Source: JBAXTZ01 sp041666525 (lineage in GTDB: Bacteria > Bacillota > Negativicutes > JBAXTZ01). From it: a stretch of DNA of 64,000 nucleotides. Where the stretch lies: assembly GCA_041666525.1 (NCBI GenBank), contig JBAYGT010000013.1, positions 1 through 64,000 of the forward strand, given 5' to 3'. The notes under the pieces were generated by a model, which worked only from the letters and a program-made list of their open reading frames with translations, did no database searches and was not told the origin of the DNA. Position numbers and translations under genes: made by a program. This document shows, piece after piece, positions 8,515-17,577 of this stretch. Position 1 is the stretch's first letter; each line of letters opens with the position of its first letter.

Positions 8515-9783
8515 TTAAGCTGTTGTCGAGGCTGATTTGATGATCTCGTCAGCAGCAATTGGGCGCTTGATCATCGCGTAGCATATTGCGCTAATCGCGC
8601 AGAGTATACCGCTGATGACGAAGACAAAGTCATAGGAACCGGTAAAGGCAATAATATAACCGGTGCCAAGCGGCGCTAGCGCTCCGCCGATGAAACTGGC
8701 TGAGTTTTGAATTCCGCCTATTGTTCCGACCGCTTCACGTGGCGAAATGTCGCCGACTAATGCCCAGAGCACTCCGACCCGCAACGCTCCGGCGAACAAG
8801 CTGATAGTAATAAGTGCCACTGCAATTGTTGTGCTGGAAACATAGTTTACCGGAATTACCGCAACAGCAGCCAAAAGTGAACCACCGACAGTTGGTACGA
8901 GGCGTGCCTTAATTGTAGACATACCGCGTTTAATTAATTTATCGGATATCCAGCCGCCGATTGGCACAGCCAGAACACCCGCCAAAAATGGGATTGCGGC
9001 AATCCAACCAGCAGTGGTTAATGACATACCGCGGTCTTTAGTCAGATAGGTTGGCAACCAGGTGAAATATAGCCAAAATACATAGCTGGTGCCGATGTTA
9101 CCGAGATTGAGCCAAATAGTCGTCGGATGCCATAGTAGTTTATTAAAACTGAAATTTCGCACAAGACTTGCTGTTTTAAAAATCGGTGCGTGCGGCGGTT
9201 TGTAGTTGTCGCCGCGATAGTATATTAGCCACAAAACTGCGATGACGATACCAAAAAGTCCGAGTGCGATGAACATGCCGCGCCAACCCATAAACAACAT
9301 CATATAGGTGATTAAGGGCGGCGCGAACCCGTTAGCGATTTTCGGACCCATGTTCACTACGGACGAAGCTAATCCACGTTCTTTATCGGCAAAGTATAAT
9401 TGGGTAACTTTGCCTGCACAAATAAAAAATGGCGCTTCGGCGATACCCAATAGTATGCGGATAAGAAACATCGACATAAACCCCTGGATAAAACCGCCGG
9501 CGACTGTGGCAACCGACCAAGCTAATGTTGACCACAAAAAAATTCTACCTAAACCCCATTTGTCGACCAGCCAACCCATCGGTAAATTGGTCCACATGTA
9601 TGAAATGGCAAATGCCGACAGCAACCAACCCATTTGCACCGAATTAAAGCCGAATTCTCCGGCAATAGTGGTGTTGGCCATACTCAGGTTTACGCGATCG
9701 AGGTAATTCATAATCGAACCAATGAGCATGATGATGATAATCGTCCAGCGATAATCCTTATACCAAGATAATTTTATTGCCAT
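8515..9783 (-). CDS. MFS transporter, anion:cation symporter (ACS) type
   Basis: A 422-aa major facilitator with about 12 membrane helices. The N-terminal half carries NYLDRVNLSMA and the loop motif GWLVDKWGLGRIFL, typical of the anion:cation symporter family (hexuronate, glucarate and galactonate type carriers). The substrate is therefore probably an organic anion, but the family is broad. The gene is 12 nt downstream of the tandem lipase-like secreted protein and is probably co-transcribed from a promoter at 11743-11771. GGAG lies 6 nt before the ATG. Confidence 0.88.
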   Translation of the reverse strand: MAIKLSWYKDYRWTIIIIMLIGSIMNYLDRVNLSMANTTIAGEFGFNSVQMGWLLSAFAISYMWTNLPMGWLVDKWGLGRIFLWSTLAWSVATVAGGFIQGFMSMFLIRILLGIAEAPFFICAGKVTQLYFADKERGLASSVVNMGPKIANGFAPPLITYMMLFMGWRGMFIALGLFGIVIAVLWLIYYRGDNYKPPHAPIFKTASLVRNFSFNKLLWHPTTIWLNLGNIGTSYVFWLYFTWLPTYLTKDRGMSLTTAGWIAAIPFLAGVLAVPIGGWISDKLIKRGMSTIKARLVPTVGGSLLAAVAVIPVNYVSSTTIAVALITISLFAGALRVGVLWALVGDISPREAVGTIGGIQNSASFIGGALAPLGTGYIIAFTGSYDFVFVISGILCAISAICYAMIKRPIAADEIIKSASTTA

Positions 9784-9795
9784 GGATTTCTCCTT

Positions 9796-11694
9796 CTACC
9801 ACGGATCACAGGGTCCGGTTACACAGATCATCCGATCATTGGATTTAATTTCAGTTTGTTTAATCTCATTGTCGAGTTTTGCTTGTTGACGCAGCCAAAT
9901 TTCCTCGTTCCAGCGGTGAATGTAATCATGGCTGTTCTTTAATATTATACCGAAGTATTTTTTATAACTGTGTTCGGCAAGGGTGTAATTGGCAATATAG
10001 CCAGGGGGGAGTGATACTAAATCGCCGTTTTGCGGCATGAACAGCGGCAATTGCAAAACAGTTGTGTTAGAAGCAAATTCGCCTAACTGCGGTATTACGT
10101 CCCGATAATTAGTGACTTGATAAGCTTTAACTTTTTGCGTCAATAAAGTTTGCATTTCCGGACTAATCGCGGCCCAATCGCCAGTGGTAAGCAAACGAAT
10201 ATGTCCGGCCTCAACTTTTTGGTCACTGGCGATTAGCGCCGCAAGGTATGCAGCATAGCTACCGCCGGCACCAAAACCAGCAAGGAGCACGCGGCTGTCT
10301 TTGTCGGCTTTTAATTGTTCAACAAAACTGCTGAAAGCGGGGTCTTTTAGCAACTGGTTCAAGTCATCGGCGACCGGTTTCAACATCTTGCCAAAGGCAG
10401 GTGATTCCACGATAAAATCTTTATCCAGTCGTTTCAAAAAATCTAAAGAGCTTACGCCAATACCGATGATGTAGTAATGCTTGCCGTCGGTGTCCAACCG
10501 TTTACTGTATACTACCGAAAAAGTTGCGACCGGCGTTGCTGATGTTGGTGTTTGATAAATGCCTTTGCCGTTAAAACGCGTAAGGTTGAAATCATGTTTG
10601 GTAAGATGATTAGCAAATGGCAAATAGTTATCGTTATAAGCCGCTAAGGCTGCTCCGACGGTTAATCCGCCTAAAAACAAATACTGCTGACTGTTGATAT
10701 TGGTTAGGTTTGCTTTGGGCGGCGGAATTATATCCGCCAATGGAATGATTGTTGCATCAAATGCTGCCTGCGGATATTCGGTGTTCCAGACATCGGTTAT
10801 AAAATTTGCACAGACATTGTTTAGGACTGTTTGGTACAGTCTGGAATTATCTAAAACATTAGCGTATTGGCAAGGAACAGTTACCACGTTACCAACCGGG
10901 TAAAAATCGATTGAATTCAGAGTAAGCGCCAGCGGATCATTTGGACGAATAAAATTAATTACGTTTAGCTTGCCTTTGATTGAATCGGCAAAGCCCTTGC
11001 CGGCAATTGAAGGGGCGGAAAATTGAATGACGTTCAGTTGTTGTGGCAGTATGCCAAAGTTTCTGCTGGCTATTGCTCCGGCAATTAGCGCAAAACCACC
11101 ACCAAATTCTGTACCGCAAAAGGTGATCTGCACGTTGATATCAGCTTTGGCTGCTTGGCATATGTTATAAAGCTTATTTTTCTGCATAGCCGGCTCGGCG
11201 ACTGCCGAAAAATAATTATGGACGGCATCGTCAAAATCCATATAACGTACCGGCGTTCCACAATCAGCCGCGAATCGGGCGAGGTTTTGCGGCAAAAGAT
11301 TTTGAAAAACAACGTATAATTGGAGTTGTTTACTGGTAGATCTTGAATAGATGTTTATGAAATTGTCATCGCTGGTTTCGTTTTTAAAACCACAATCTGC
11401 CAGCAATTTTGCGGTTTTCAAATTGCCGGCTTGTGAATTAATGGCAAGCAATGCTGTAAATATCGTTTGCTGATCAAGTGCTGAAAACTCGTAGCGTAAA
11501 TCTGCCAATGAGGTTAGTGCAGGTTGAGCCGTGGTAGTTTCGTCAACCGGGAATTCGGCGCTATATTCTTCTGTCCAAATATCTTGGATGTTTTTGAATT
11601 CGGTGGACACGGTAAAATTGTCGGCAAAACCAGTTGCGGTGATTGTCAACATCCCCAAAAGCGTCAAAAAAATAAACAGAACTTTAATTTTCAT
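9796..11694 (-). CDS. Secreted protein with two lipase_3-like domains lacking nucleophile serines
   Basis: A 632-aa exported protein with a signal peptide (residues 1-25). Two alpha/beta-hydrolase-like halves resemble class 3 lipases: about 35-290 and 300-600. Each half starts with a related segment (W, acidic, EY, then PLADL or SLADL). In half one the nucleophile elbow reads GTEFGG, so the expected Ser of GxSxG is Glu196; the following RPNDPLAL and FYPVGN elements are typical of lipase_3. In half two the elbow reads GFGAGG, so the Ser is Gly475. The usual catalysis is therefore unlikely in either half. The frame is open 5 codons earlier, but GGAG before the ATG at 11694 supports this start. 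It precedes an MFS transporter in an apparent two-gene operon. A binding role is inference. Confidence 0.75.
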   Translation of the reverse strand: MKIKVLFIFLTLLGMLTITATGFADNFTVSTEFKNIQDIWTEEYSAEFPVDETTTAQPALTSLADLRYEFSALDQQTIFTALLAINSQAGNLKTAKLLADCGFKNETSDDNFINIYSRSTSKQLQLYVVFQNLLPQNLARFAADCGTPVRYMDFDDAVHNYFSAVAEPAMQKNKLYNICQAAKADINVQITFCGTEFGGGFALIAGAIASRNFGILPQQLNVIQFSAPSIAGKGFADSIKGKLNVINFIRPNDPLALTLNSIDFYPVGNVVTVPCQYANVLDNSRLYQTVLNNVCANFITDVWNTEYPQAAFDATIIPLADIIPPPKANLTNINSQQYLFLGGLTVGAALAAYNDNYLPFANHLTKHDFNLTRFNGKGIYQTPTSATPVATFSVVYSKRLDTDGKHYYIIGIGVSSLDFLKRLDKDFIVESPAFGKMLKPVADDLNQLLKDPAFSSFVEQLKADKDSRVLLAGFGAGGSYAAYLAALIASDQKVEAGHIRLLTTGDWAAISPEMQTLLTQKVKAYQVTNYRDVIPQLGEFASNTTVLQLPLFMPQNGDLVSLPPGYIANYTLAEHSYKKYFGIILKNSHDYIHRWNEEIWLRQQAKLDNEIKQTEIKSNDRMICVTGPCDPW

Positions 11695-11742
11695 AACAAA
11701 CTCCTGCACCGACGCTGTTTGTTGATAAAACGTACTATATTT

Positions 11743-11771
11743 AGTATCTTTTAATCATCGAGCTTTGTCAA
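11743..11771 (-). promoter_or_regulatory. Promoter of the lipase-like/MFS operon
   Basis: On the minus strand a perfect TTGACA (11766-11771) is followed after 17 nt by GATACT (11743-11748). An inverted repeat TACTA-n4-TAGTA (11733-11746) overlaps the -10 and start region and could be an operator (inference). Confidence 0.65.
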
Positions 11772-11822
11772 TGTTTTTCCAACTTCAAAAAATGAAACTG
11801 CTGATATATTTTTTGTGAGCAC

Positions 11823-11850
11823 TTGAAAAAAAAACGTAGTGTGTTACAAT
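11823..11850 (+). promoter_or_regulatory. Promoter of the putative 6S RNA
   Basis: TTGAAA (11823-11828) and TACAAT (11845-11850) are separated by 16 nt. They place a start near 11857, just where the predicted closing stem of the downstream RNA begins. Confidence 0.65.
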
Positions 11851-11856
11851 TTTTCT

Positions 11857-12042
11857 AACCCTACTGTGTGCGTGTAGTGTCATTTGTTTTGAACCAACAA
11901 ATTGAGTTAAGGGAACCGTACTTCAATTCCTGGCATGTAGGACCGCCCAGCAGCGGGAAACGGCAAACGGAGGCGAGAGGCGCCCACCTGTGAGAACAGG
12001 TTCGAAAACTCGGGCGCGTTACGGCATGTGTGGGGGATTTTT
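11857..12042 (+). ncRNA. ssrS: Probable 6S RNA
   Basis: A gene-free stretch of about 185 nt with its own promoter. The 5' part (CCCTACTGTGTGC, from 11859) pairs imperfectly with the 3' part (GCATGTGTGGGGG, to 12035), forming the long closing stem of 6S RNA. The 3' half carries GCGCCCACCTG-loop-CAGGTTCG followed by GGGCGCGTTACGGCA, the order recognisable in many bacterial 6S RNAs. A purine-rich single-stranded bubble lies in between. A T-rich tail follows at 12037-12046. 6S RNA mimics an open promoter and sequesters the housekeeping RNA polymerase holoenzyme. No protein frame fits the region. A covariance search (Rfam RF00013) was not possible here. Confidence 0.72.
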
Positions 12043-12058
12043 GTTTAAAGAGTGAATT

Positions 12059-13810
12059 ATGAAAATCAAAACTAGTTTAGCAATCACTCAAATCGTTTTG
12101 TTGACGGGATTTACTGTTGTTTTGTTATATTTTGGCAATGCTTTTTGGCTGGAAGATTATATTGCTCGCGAACAAGGTGAAAATCGCGAGCGAATAGCCA
12201 GAATTGCGGCTGCCTTTGATCAGAACTGTAATATATTGTTGACACTTACTAACGATTGGGGATTTTGGGATGACGCTTACGCTTTTGTCAATGGAGTAAA
12301 ACCGGAATTTGCTGAGCAATATGGCCAGACAAATGCACTATCGTTGTCAAAAATGGGTGTTGATTTAATGTTATTGTATGACAAAGATGGTAATAAATTA
12401 CTGACATCTTTTGCTGACAGTAGCCGTGAACGTTCACTGGTAGACGATGGCAAACTAAGCTCGGTGTTTGCCAAGGATGGTGTTTTGCAACAATTACAAT
12501 TAGAGAAATCTAATACTGGGGGTGCATTCACTACGGTTGTTATGTGTGGAAAGAATCCAATACTGGTTGCTGCAACAAAGGTTATGCCAAATAACGGCAA
12601 AGGCGAGTTTAGCGGCCATGTATTGTTTGGTAAAGAAATAAATGATAAATTTTTGGCGGATTTACTTAAAAAAAACTATATCCACGATGTGAAACTTGAA
12701 TTTTCTGATGACCCTCCTCAATGGTTGCGAACAAAGATTTCAAACTCCGTTCAGTTGTTTAAATATTATCCGGACCCCCAGTCAGAAAACGAGAGCGGAT
12801 TTTTTGTTGTGCGGACTTTAGGAAAACAACCGCTGTATGTGAAAACTACGGTTATGGTAGAAGGAAAAGCCAAAGGCAAAATGGAGATGTTTGTATTAAT
12901 ATTGCTGACGTGTGTGCTTACAGTGGTATTGTTACACTTTATTATTGCACGACGGGTTTTGTTTGGAAAATTCAATATTATTGCCGACTTTCTTCAGCGG
13001 TTTGATGTAAATCAACTGCGGTTCAATGTCAAACGGCTTGAACTGAGTGGCGAGGATGAACTCAATGATATGGCGAAAGCATTCAATCAAACTATTAACG
13101 AAGTTGGGGTGTTGTACAAGAATTTGTTGACCGAGCTCGAAGAACACAAAAAAATCGAACAACAATTAAACGAAGCCCAGATCGGTACAATATATTCGTT
13201 GGCAAAATTAGCCGAATGCCGTGATAATGATACGGGTATTCACCTCGCGAGAATTTCCCGAACCTGCAAACTAATTGCCGGTATGGCGCGTTTGCGTCCA
13301 GAATATTCGGCGTTGATTGACGATAAATTTATTTCAGCGATTGAAGTAGCAGCGACATTACATGATATTGGCAAAGTAGGTGTCAGCGATGCGATATTAA
13401 ACAAAAGCGCTGATCTAACTGCTGAAGAGTTTGAAATGATAAAAAAACATACAGTACTTGGTGCGAATGCCTTGCAGGAAATGTCCGAAAAATATCCTGC
13501 AAATGAGTTTTTGAAAATGGCTTGCGAAATCGCGCGCTGTCATCATGAAAGGTGGAGTGGTAAAGGTTATCCAAGAGGAATTGGCGGCGTGGAAATTCCA
13601 CTGTCAGCACGAATAACCGCGATTGCCGACGTATTCGATGCTTTGATATCGTCGCGCTGTTATAAACCGGCCTATAATTCCGAAACAAGCAAAAACATCA
13701 TTGCTGATCTGAGTGGCGAGCAATTTGATCCAATATTGGTAGAAGTATTTATTGAGTGCTATGCTGATATTATTAAACAATACTACCCAATTTATGAAGC
13801 AGATGTTTAG
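12059..13810 (+). CDS. CHASE4-HAMP-HD-GYP membrane sensor, putative c-di-GMP phosphodiesterase
   Basis: A 583-aa membrane protein with two transmembrane helices (about 8-28 and 277-297). The extracytoplasmic part between them is of the CHASE4 type, with NDWGFWDDAYAF at 65-76. A HAMP domain (300-352) and a short coiled-coil link to an HD-GYP domain (about 375-575). The HD pair is H435-D436 (LHDIGK) and the GYP signature HHERWSGKGYP spans 495-505, both intact. HD-GYP domains hydrolyse cyclic di-GMP, so external signals are presumably turned into lower c-di-GMP. The gene starts directly after the 6S RNA and has a weak RBS, so read-through transcription is possible. Confidence 0.9.
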   Translation: MKIKTSLAITQIVLLTGFTVVLLYFGNAFWLEDYIAREQGENRERIARIAAAFDQNCNILLTLTNDWGFWDDAYAFVNGVKPEFAEQYGQTNALSLSKMGVDLMLLYDKDGNKLLTSFADSSRERSLVDDGKLSSVFAKDGVLQQLQLEKSNTGGAFTTVVMCGKNPILVAATKVMPNNGKGEFSGHVLFGKEINDKFLADLLKKNYIHDVKLEFSDDPPQWLRTKISNSVQLFKYYPDPQSENESGFFVVRTLGKQPLYVKTTVMVEGKAKGKMEMFVLILLTCVLTVVLLHFIIARRVLFGKFNIIADFLQRFDVNQLRFNVKRLELSGEDELNDMAKAFNQTINEVGVLYKNLLTELEEHKKIEQQLNEAQIGTIYSLAKLAECRDNDTGIHLARISRTCKLIAGMARLRPEYSALIDDKFISAIEVAATLHDIGKVGVSDAILNKSADLTAEEFEMIKKHTVLGANALQEMSEKYPANEFLKMACEIARCHHERWSGKGYPRGIGGVEIPLSARITAIADVFDALISSRCYKPAYNSETSKNIIADLSGEQFDPILVEVFIECYADIIKQYYPIYEADV

Positions 13811-13834
13811 TCTACGGGCTACAGGAGTAAGTTA

Positions 13835-14608
13835 ATGTTATATCCAAATTTCAAAAACAAACAAGGTTGCAGTTCGGTTGTGACTGCCCGGCAATATATT
13901 GATTATGTTAAAAAACTGCACAAATTTGATTTGGTAATTGCTCCTCAGTCGGTAATCATCTGCTATAGCAACCGACTTTACAAATACATTATGGAGATTC
14001 ATACCAAACGCAGGGTGAGCACCCCGGCAGGCGAAATGCTGTTACTGGATGTTGAAGGGGACATTGCCGTTGTTGGTGGTTTTGGAATCGGTGCACCGGT
14101 TGCAATAGCGAAACTCGAAGAAATGATTGCATTCGGAGTCAAACAATTTTTGTCAATCGGCGAGGCTGGCGCGTTGCAACATGAATTGGCGATTGGAGAC
14201 ATCGTATTGTGTGAGCGTGCCATTCGTGATGAAGGAACATCGCATCACTATCTGGCGAGTGCAAAATACGCCTATCCATCCAAAGTCATCACGGCGCAAA
14301 TCGCCAATACCTTGGAACAAATGGGGCATGAATACACGCGTGGCACTTCGTGGACAGTTGATGCATTGTATCGTGAGACGTTTGATGAAGTAAAACGCTA
14401 TCAGGTAGAAGGCGTGAAAACTGTGGAAATGGAAGCCTCGGCGTTATTTGTTGTCGCAAAATACCACAGTGTTGAATTGGGGGCTTTTTTCTGCGTAAGT
14501 GACTCGCTGGCGGATTTTTCCTGGCGGCCGGAATTTCACAGCGGGGAAAATCGTGACGGGTTGGAAACTTTATATGAAATTGCGGTGAAAACACTGCGCG
14601 GGAGGTAG
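13835..14608 (+). CDS. Nucleoside phosphorylase (PNP/UDP family 1)
   Basis: A 257-aa member of the purine-nucleoside/uridine phosphorylase superfamily. It shows GIGAPVAIAKLEEMIAFGV (substrate-entry glycine motif), LSIGEAGALQ, a DEGTSHHY loop and the conserved VKTVEMEASALF motif that binds the ribose. It cleaves a nucleoside with phosphate to base plus ribose 1-phosphate; whether the base is uracil or a purine cannot be told. AGGAG lies 7 nt before the ATG. It is 24 nt after the HD-GYP gene and 2 nt before the carboxylesterase, suggesting one transcript. The first 60 residues are somewhat longer than in uridine phosphorylases. Confidence 0.85.
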   Translation: MLYPNFKNKQGCSSVVTARQYIDYVKKLHKFDLVIAPQSVIICYSNRLYKYIMEIHTKRRVSTPAGEMLLLDVEGDIAVVGGFGIGAPVAIAKLEEMIAFGVKQFLSIGEAGALQHELAIGDIVLCERAIRDEGTSHHYLASAKYAYPSKVITAQIANTLEQMGHEYTRGTSWTVDALYRETFDEVKRYQVEGVKTVEMEASALFVVAKYHSVELGAFFCVSDSLADFSWRPEFHSGENRDGLETLYEIAVKTLRGR

Positions 14609-14610
14609 AT

Positions 14611-16095
14611 ATGAATAAATTTCGTCCATTTTTGGAAGCGCCTTGCGGAAAAATTGCCGGGTTTTATGAAAATAACCAGGCATTGTTTTTAGGTATTCCT
14701 TACGCAAAGCCGCCTGTTGGTGATTTGCGCTGGCGAAATCCGGTTGAAATGCCGGTTTTTCGTGATGTTTTTTTTGCTGATAAATACGGCGGCACTTGTC
14801 CGCAGCCGAAAAGCACCTGGATTGAAATCGAGGAAGACACGCAGTCTGAGGACTGTTTATACTTAAACATACGCGCGTCGCGGAACGCCTGCGGAAGTTT
14901 GCCGGTTGCTGTACATATTCATGGCGGCGGTTACACTATTGGCACCGGTGCGAATGAAGATGAAGACGGAAGAAATTTTGTCGAGCAGGGGATGATTTTT
15001 GTTACGATTAACTATCGCCTGGGACCATACGGTTTTCTGTATCTCGATGATATTGATAAAAGTTGCCAAGGCAGTGGCTGTATTGGTATTTTGGACCAAA
15101 TTGCCGCACTGCGCTGGGTGAAAAAAAATATTGCGGCATTTGGCGGAAATCCTGATGAAGTTACAATCCTGGGTTGCTCGGCTGGTGGCGGTTCTGTAGC
15201 GGCGTTGATGGTTGTCGAACAGGCGAAAGGCTTGTTTAATAAAGCAATTGCCCAAAGTGGCTCATTGCGTTTAACTAAAAGTGTGGAAAAAGCCAATGCA
15301 GTTGCCCAAACTTTTATGAAATATACCGGGGTTGCTAATTTGTCCGAAATGCGTGCGTTACCGCACGAAAAACTCTTCAAAGCTTATTCACGGACTTTGA
15401 AAAAATATGGGTTTACTGCCAAAGAAACAGCATTTGCGCCGGTTCGTGACAATGTCGTGATACCAGAGGAACCTTTTTTAGCTTTAGAACATGGCGCGGC
15501 AAAAGGCGTGAAGTTTTTGACCGGAACTGCCAAAGATGAGATGAATGGGTTTAAGCATATTTCTCGAATAACGAAGATTTTAAGTTTTAGAATATTTAAA
15601 TGGATTGTACCTCAAGATGTAAGTGAATATTTTGGCCGGATTGATGATGTTGTGGCCGACTTTTATAATCGCAACTACAAATTTCTGTCCAAACCAGACA
15701 GGCTGTTCAAGGCGGCAACTGCCGGGGTGTTTTTGTTACCGCAGTTGCATATGGCAATTGCGCAGAGCAAATATGCGCCGGTGTATTATTATCGTTTTGA
15801 TTGGGGCGGAAAAGACGGTGCTTTGCATGGTAGTGAATCACCATTTGTATTTGGACGTTACGATGCTGATGTTAAACCGGATCGTGAATATCGCAAACCA
15901 CCACAAACAGTCGTGAATGCGATGCACAACGCCTGGGCGGCGTTTATTAAGACAGGGACACCGGCTACCGGAACAACTATCAATTGGGAATTGTTTGACG
16001 ATACCAACTATGCAACTATGCTAATTGATGAAAAATGTGAACTAAAGCATGATCCGGATAAGCACGAACGCGTTTTTTGGGACAATTTAAATTAG
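14611..16095 (+). CDS. Type-B carboxylesterase
   Basis: A 494-aa alpha/beta-hydrolase of the carboxylesterase B (pnbA/cholinesterase-like) family. The signature blocks appear in order: GIPYAKPPVGDLRW (28-41), EDCLYLNI (80-87), the oxyanion HIHGGGY (102-108), and the nucleophile elbow GCSAGG with Ser190. The later Glu region is GTAKDEMNGF and the His region is ALHGSESPFVFG. No signal peptide is present, so it is cytoplasmic. It hydrolyses carboxylic esters of unknown nature. A GGAGG is well placed before the ATG, 2 nt after the phosphorylase stop codon. Confidence 0.9.
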   Translation: MNKFRPFLEAPCGKIAGFYENNQALFLGIPYAKPPVGDLRWRNPVEMPVFRDVFFADKYGGTCPQPKSTWIEIEEDTQSEDCLYLNIRASRNACGSLPVAVHIHGGGYTIGTGANEDEDGRNFVEQGMIFVTINYRLGPYGFLYLDDIDKSCQGSGCIGILDQIAALRWVKKNIAAFGGNPDEVTILGCSAGGGSVAALMVVEQAKGLFNKAIAQSGSLRLTKSVEKANAVAQTFMKYTGVANLSEMRALPHEKLFKAYSRTLKKYGFTAKETAFAPVRDNVVIPEEPFLALEHGAAKGVKFLTGTAKDEMNGFKHISRITKILSFRIFKWIVPQDVSEYFGRIDDVVADFYNRNYKFLSKPDRLFKAATAGVFLLPQLHMAIAQSKYAPVYYYRFDWGGKDGALHGSESPFVFGRYDADVKPDREYRKPPQTVVNAMHNAWAAFIKTGTPATGTTINWELFDDTNYATMLIDEKCELKHDPDKHERVFWDNLN

Positions 16096-16141
16096 GCATC
16101 GAGATTAGTGGCAGACATTATGTCAGAAAGATTTTGTGCTG

Positions 16142-17560
16142 ATGAAAAAACAAATTGTGTCGATGATAATTATTGTTTTTATTGCTGTGACTTCCGGCTG
16201 CGGCGTATCCGGATTGCCAGATGATAAAGACAACCCCGATGAATTTGTCGAACTAGTCTGGTATACTAACGGCCAGCGTCCGGCAGATATGGATGTAGTT
16301 CTTTCAACAGCCAATGAATATTTAAAAAATAAACTCAATTGCACGCTGAAAATTGTTTTCGTCGGTGATAAGGAATATGATACCAAGTTGACGACAATTA
16401 CTACTGCCGGGGATAAATACGACATCGCCAACAGCCTGCCGAATATGTTCGATTACCGTGTGGCTGCTGGCGTTGGTTATATTTCCCCGCTTAATGAATT
16501 GCTAAAAAAAAATACACCCGCGCTTAAACAAATAATCAATCCGATTGCCTGGTCGGCAGCGCAAATTAATGGCGAGTGCTATGCTATTCCGGCAAATTAT
16601 GGATTGGCTCACCAATTGACGCTGGTTACCAGAGCGCCGATAACTAATTCCAATGAGCTGATGAAGACCTTTGCGCGCGCTCACACGGAAGATCCCGGTA
16701 TTGTTGTGATAACCAATCTTGGTGAATTGACACGTGCTGCAAATCTTGACTATGTTGTAGATGGCTATTTTCCGGCGGCGGTTAAATTCGACGATAAAAC
16801 TTGCAGGATAATTAATCAATTTGAAGATCCGAATTATATTGCGCTATTGAAAACAATTCGTGTTGCCGCACAAAAACAGTATTATGTCAAAGACATGAAT
16901 GCCGCTGAAAGCCAAAATGTTTTTGCGGCCAACAATGCGTTTTCGCTGATCGAATCGTTGTCCTATCTGGACAGATTTACAAAGACGAAGTTCAATAAAG
17001 CCAACATTATTCCACTAACGGCTAATCAACGCATTACTGCTTTGAACGTAAATGCGTCGGCGCTGGTTATTTCAGCTACCAGCGCCCATCCGACGCGGGC
17101 ATTGCGTTTGATTGAGTTGCTTTATGCCGATGAATACTTAAAAAATTTATTGACGTTTGGTATTGAAAATCGGCATTATGAAAAAACAGCCGATGGCCAT
17201 ATTCACTTTTTGACTGATCACGGAAATTATCTAATTGAAGAGACCGCTTTTGGGAACGCTTTTTTAGATTATGTGCCGGAAACACAACCGCTGAATAAAT
17301 GGCAGGCGGTTCAGGAATATGATACCAGTGCTTCTGTTTCGCCGCTCGCCGGTTTTGTCGTTGATGTCCAACCATTGAAACGTTTGTTGCCGGGTTTGGT
17401 TAATGCGGTATCAAAATATCAGAACGGCCTTCGCAGCGGAGCACTGGATGTTGATCAAGCGGTAGCAGCGCTGATTATTGACTTAAAAGCCAATGGTTTA
17501 GATGAATTTTTGCAGTTATTGCAGAACCAGGTTGATAGCTGGCGAAACCGGAAAACTTAA
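16142..17560 (+). CDS. Extracellular solute-binding lipoprotein (family 1, oligosaccharide type)
   Basis: A protein of 472 aa. A lipoprotein signal ends at TSGC near residue 20. The mature part begins VELVWYTNGQRP and resembles family-1 solute-binding proteins, including those with a DUF3502-like C-terminal region (SPLAGFVVDVQPLKRLLPGLVNAVSKYQ). Such proteins usually deliver oligosaccharides or peptides to an ABC importer, but no permease or ATPase lies nearby. The frame opens with a GTG at 16136. The ATG at 16142 starts the MKKQ signal peptide and is preferred; there is no strong RBS for either. It lies between the carboxylesterase and threonine aldolase genes. Confidence 0.82.
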   Translation: MKKQIVSMIIIVFIAVTSGCGVSGLPDDKDNPDEFVELVWYTNGQRPADMDVVLSTANEYLKNKLNCTLKIVFVGDKEYDTKLTTITTAGDKYDIANSLPNMFDYRVAAGVGYISPLNELLKKNTPALKQIINPIAWSAAQINGECYAIPANYGLAHQLTLVTRAPITNSNELMKTFARAHTEDPGIVVITNLGELTRAANLDYVVDGYFPAAVKFDDKTCRIINQFEDPNYIALLKTIRVAAQKQYYVKDMNAAESQNVFAANNAFSLIESLSYLDRFTKTKFNKANIIPLTANQRITALNVNASALVISATSAHPTRALRLIELLYADEYLKNLLTFGIENRHYEKTADGHIHFLTDHGNYLIEETAFGNAFLDYVPETQPLNKWQAVQEYDTSASVSPLAGFVVDVQPLKRLLPGLVNAVSKYQNGLRSGALDVDQAVAALIIDLKANGLDEFLQLLQNQVDSWRNRKT

Positions 17561-17577
17561 ACGAATTGTGAGGAATG

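Noticed and set aside
11901..12040. Cyclic-di-GMP riboswitch upstream of the HD-GYP gene
   Set aside because: The GEMM core motifs and tetraloop-receptor pattern are not seen, and the long closing stem with its own promoter fits 6S RNA better.
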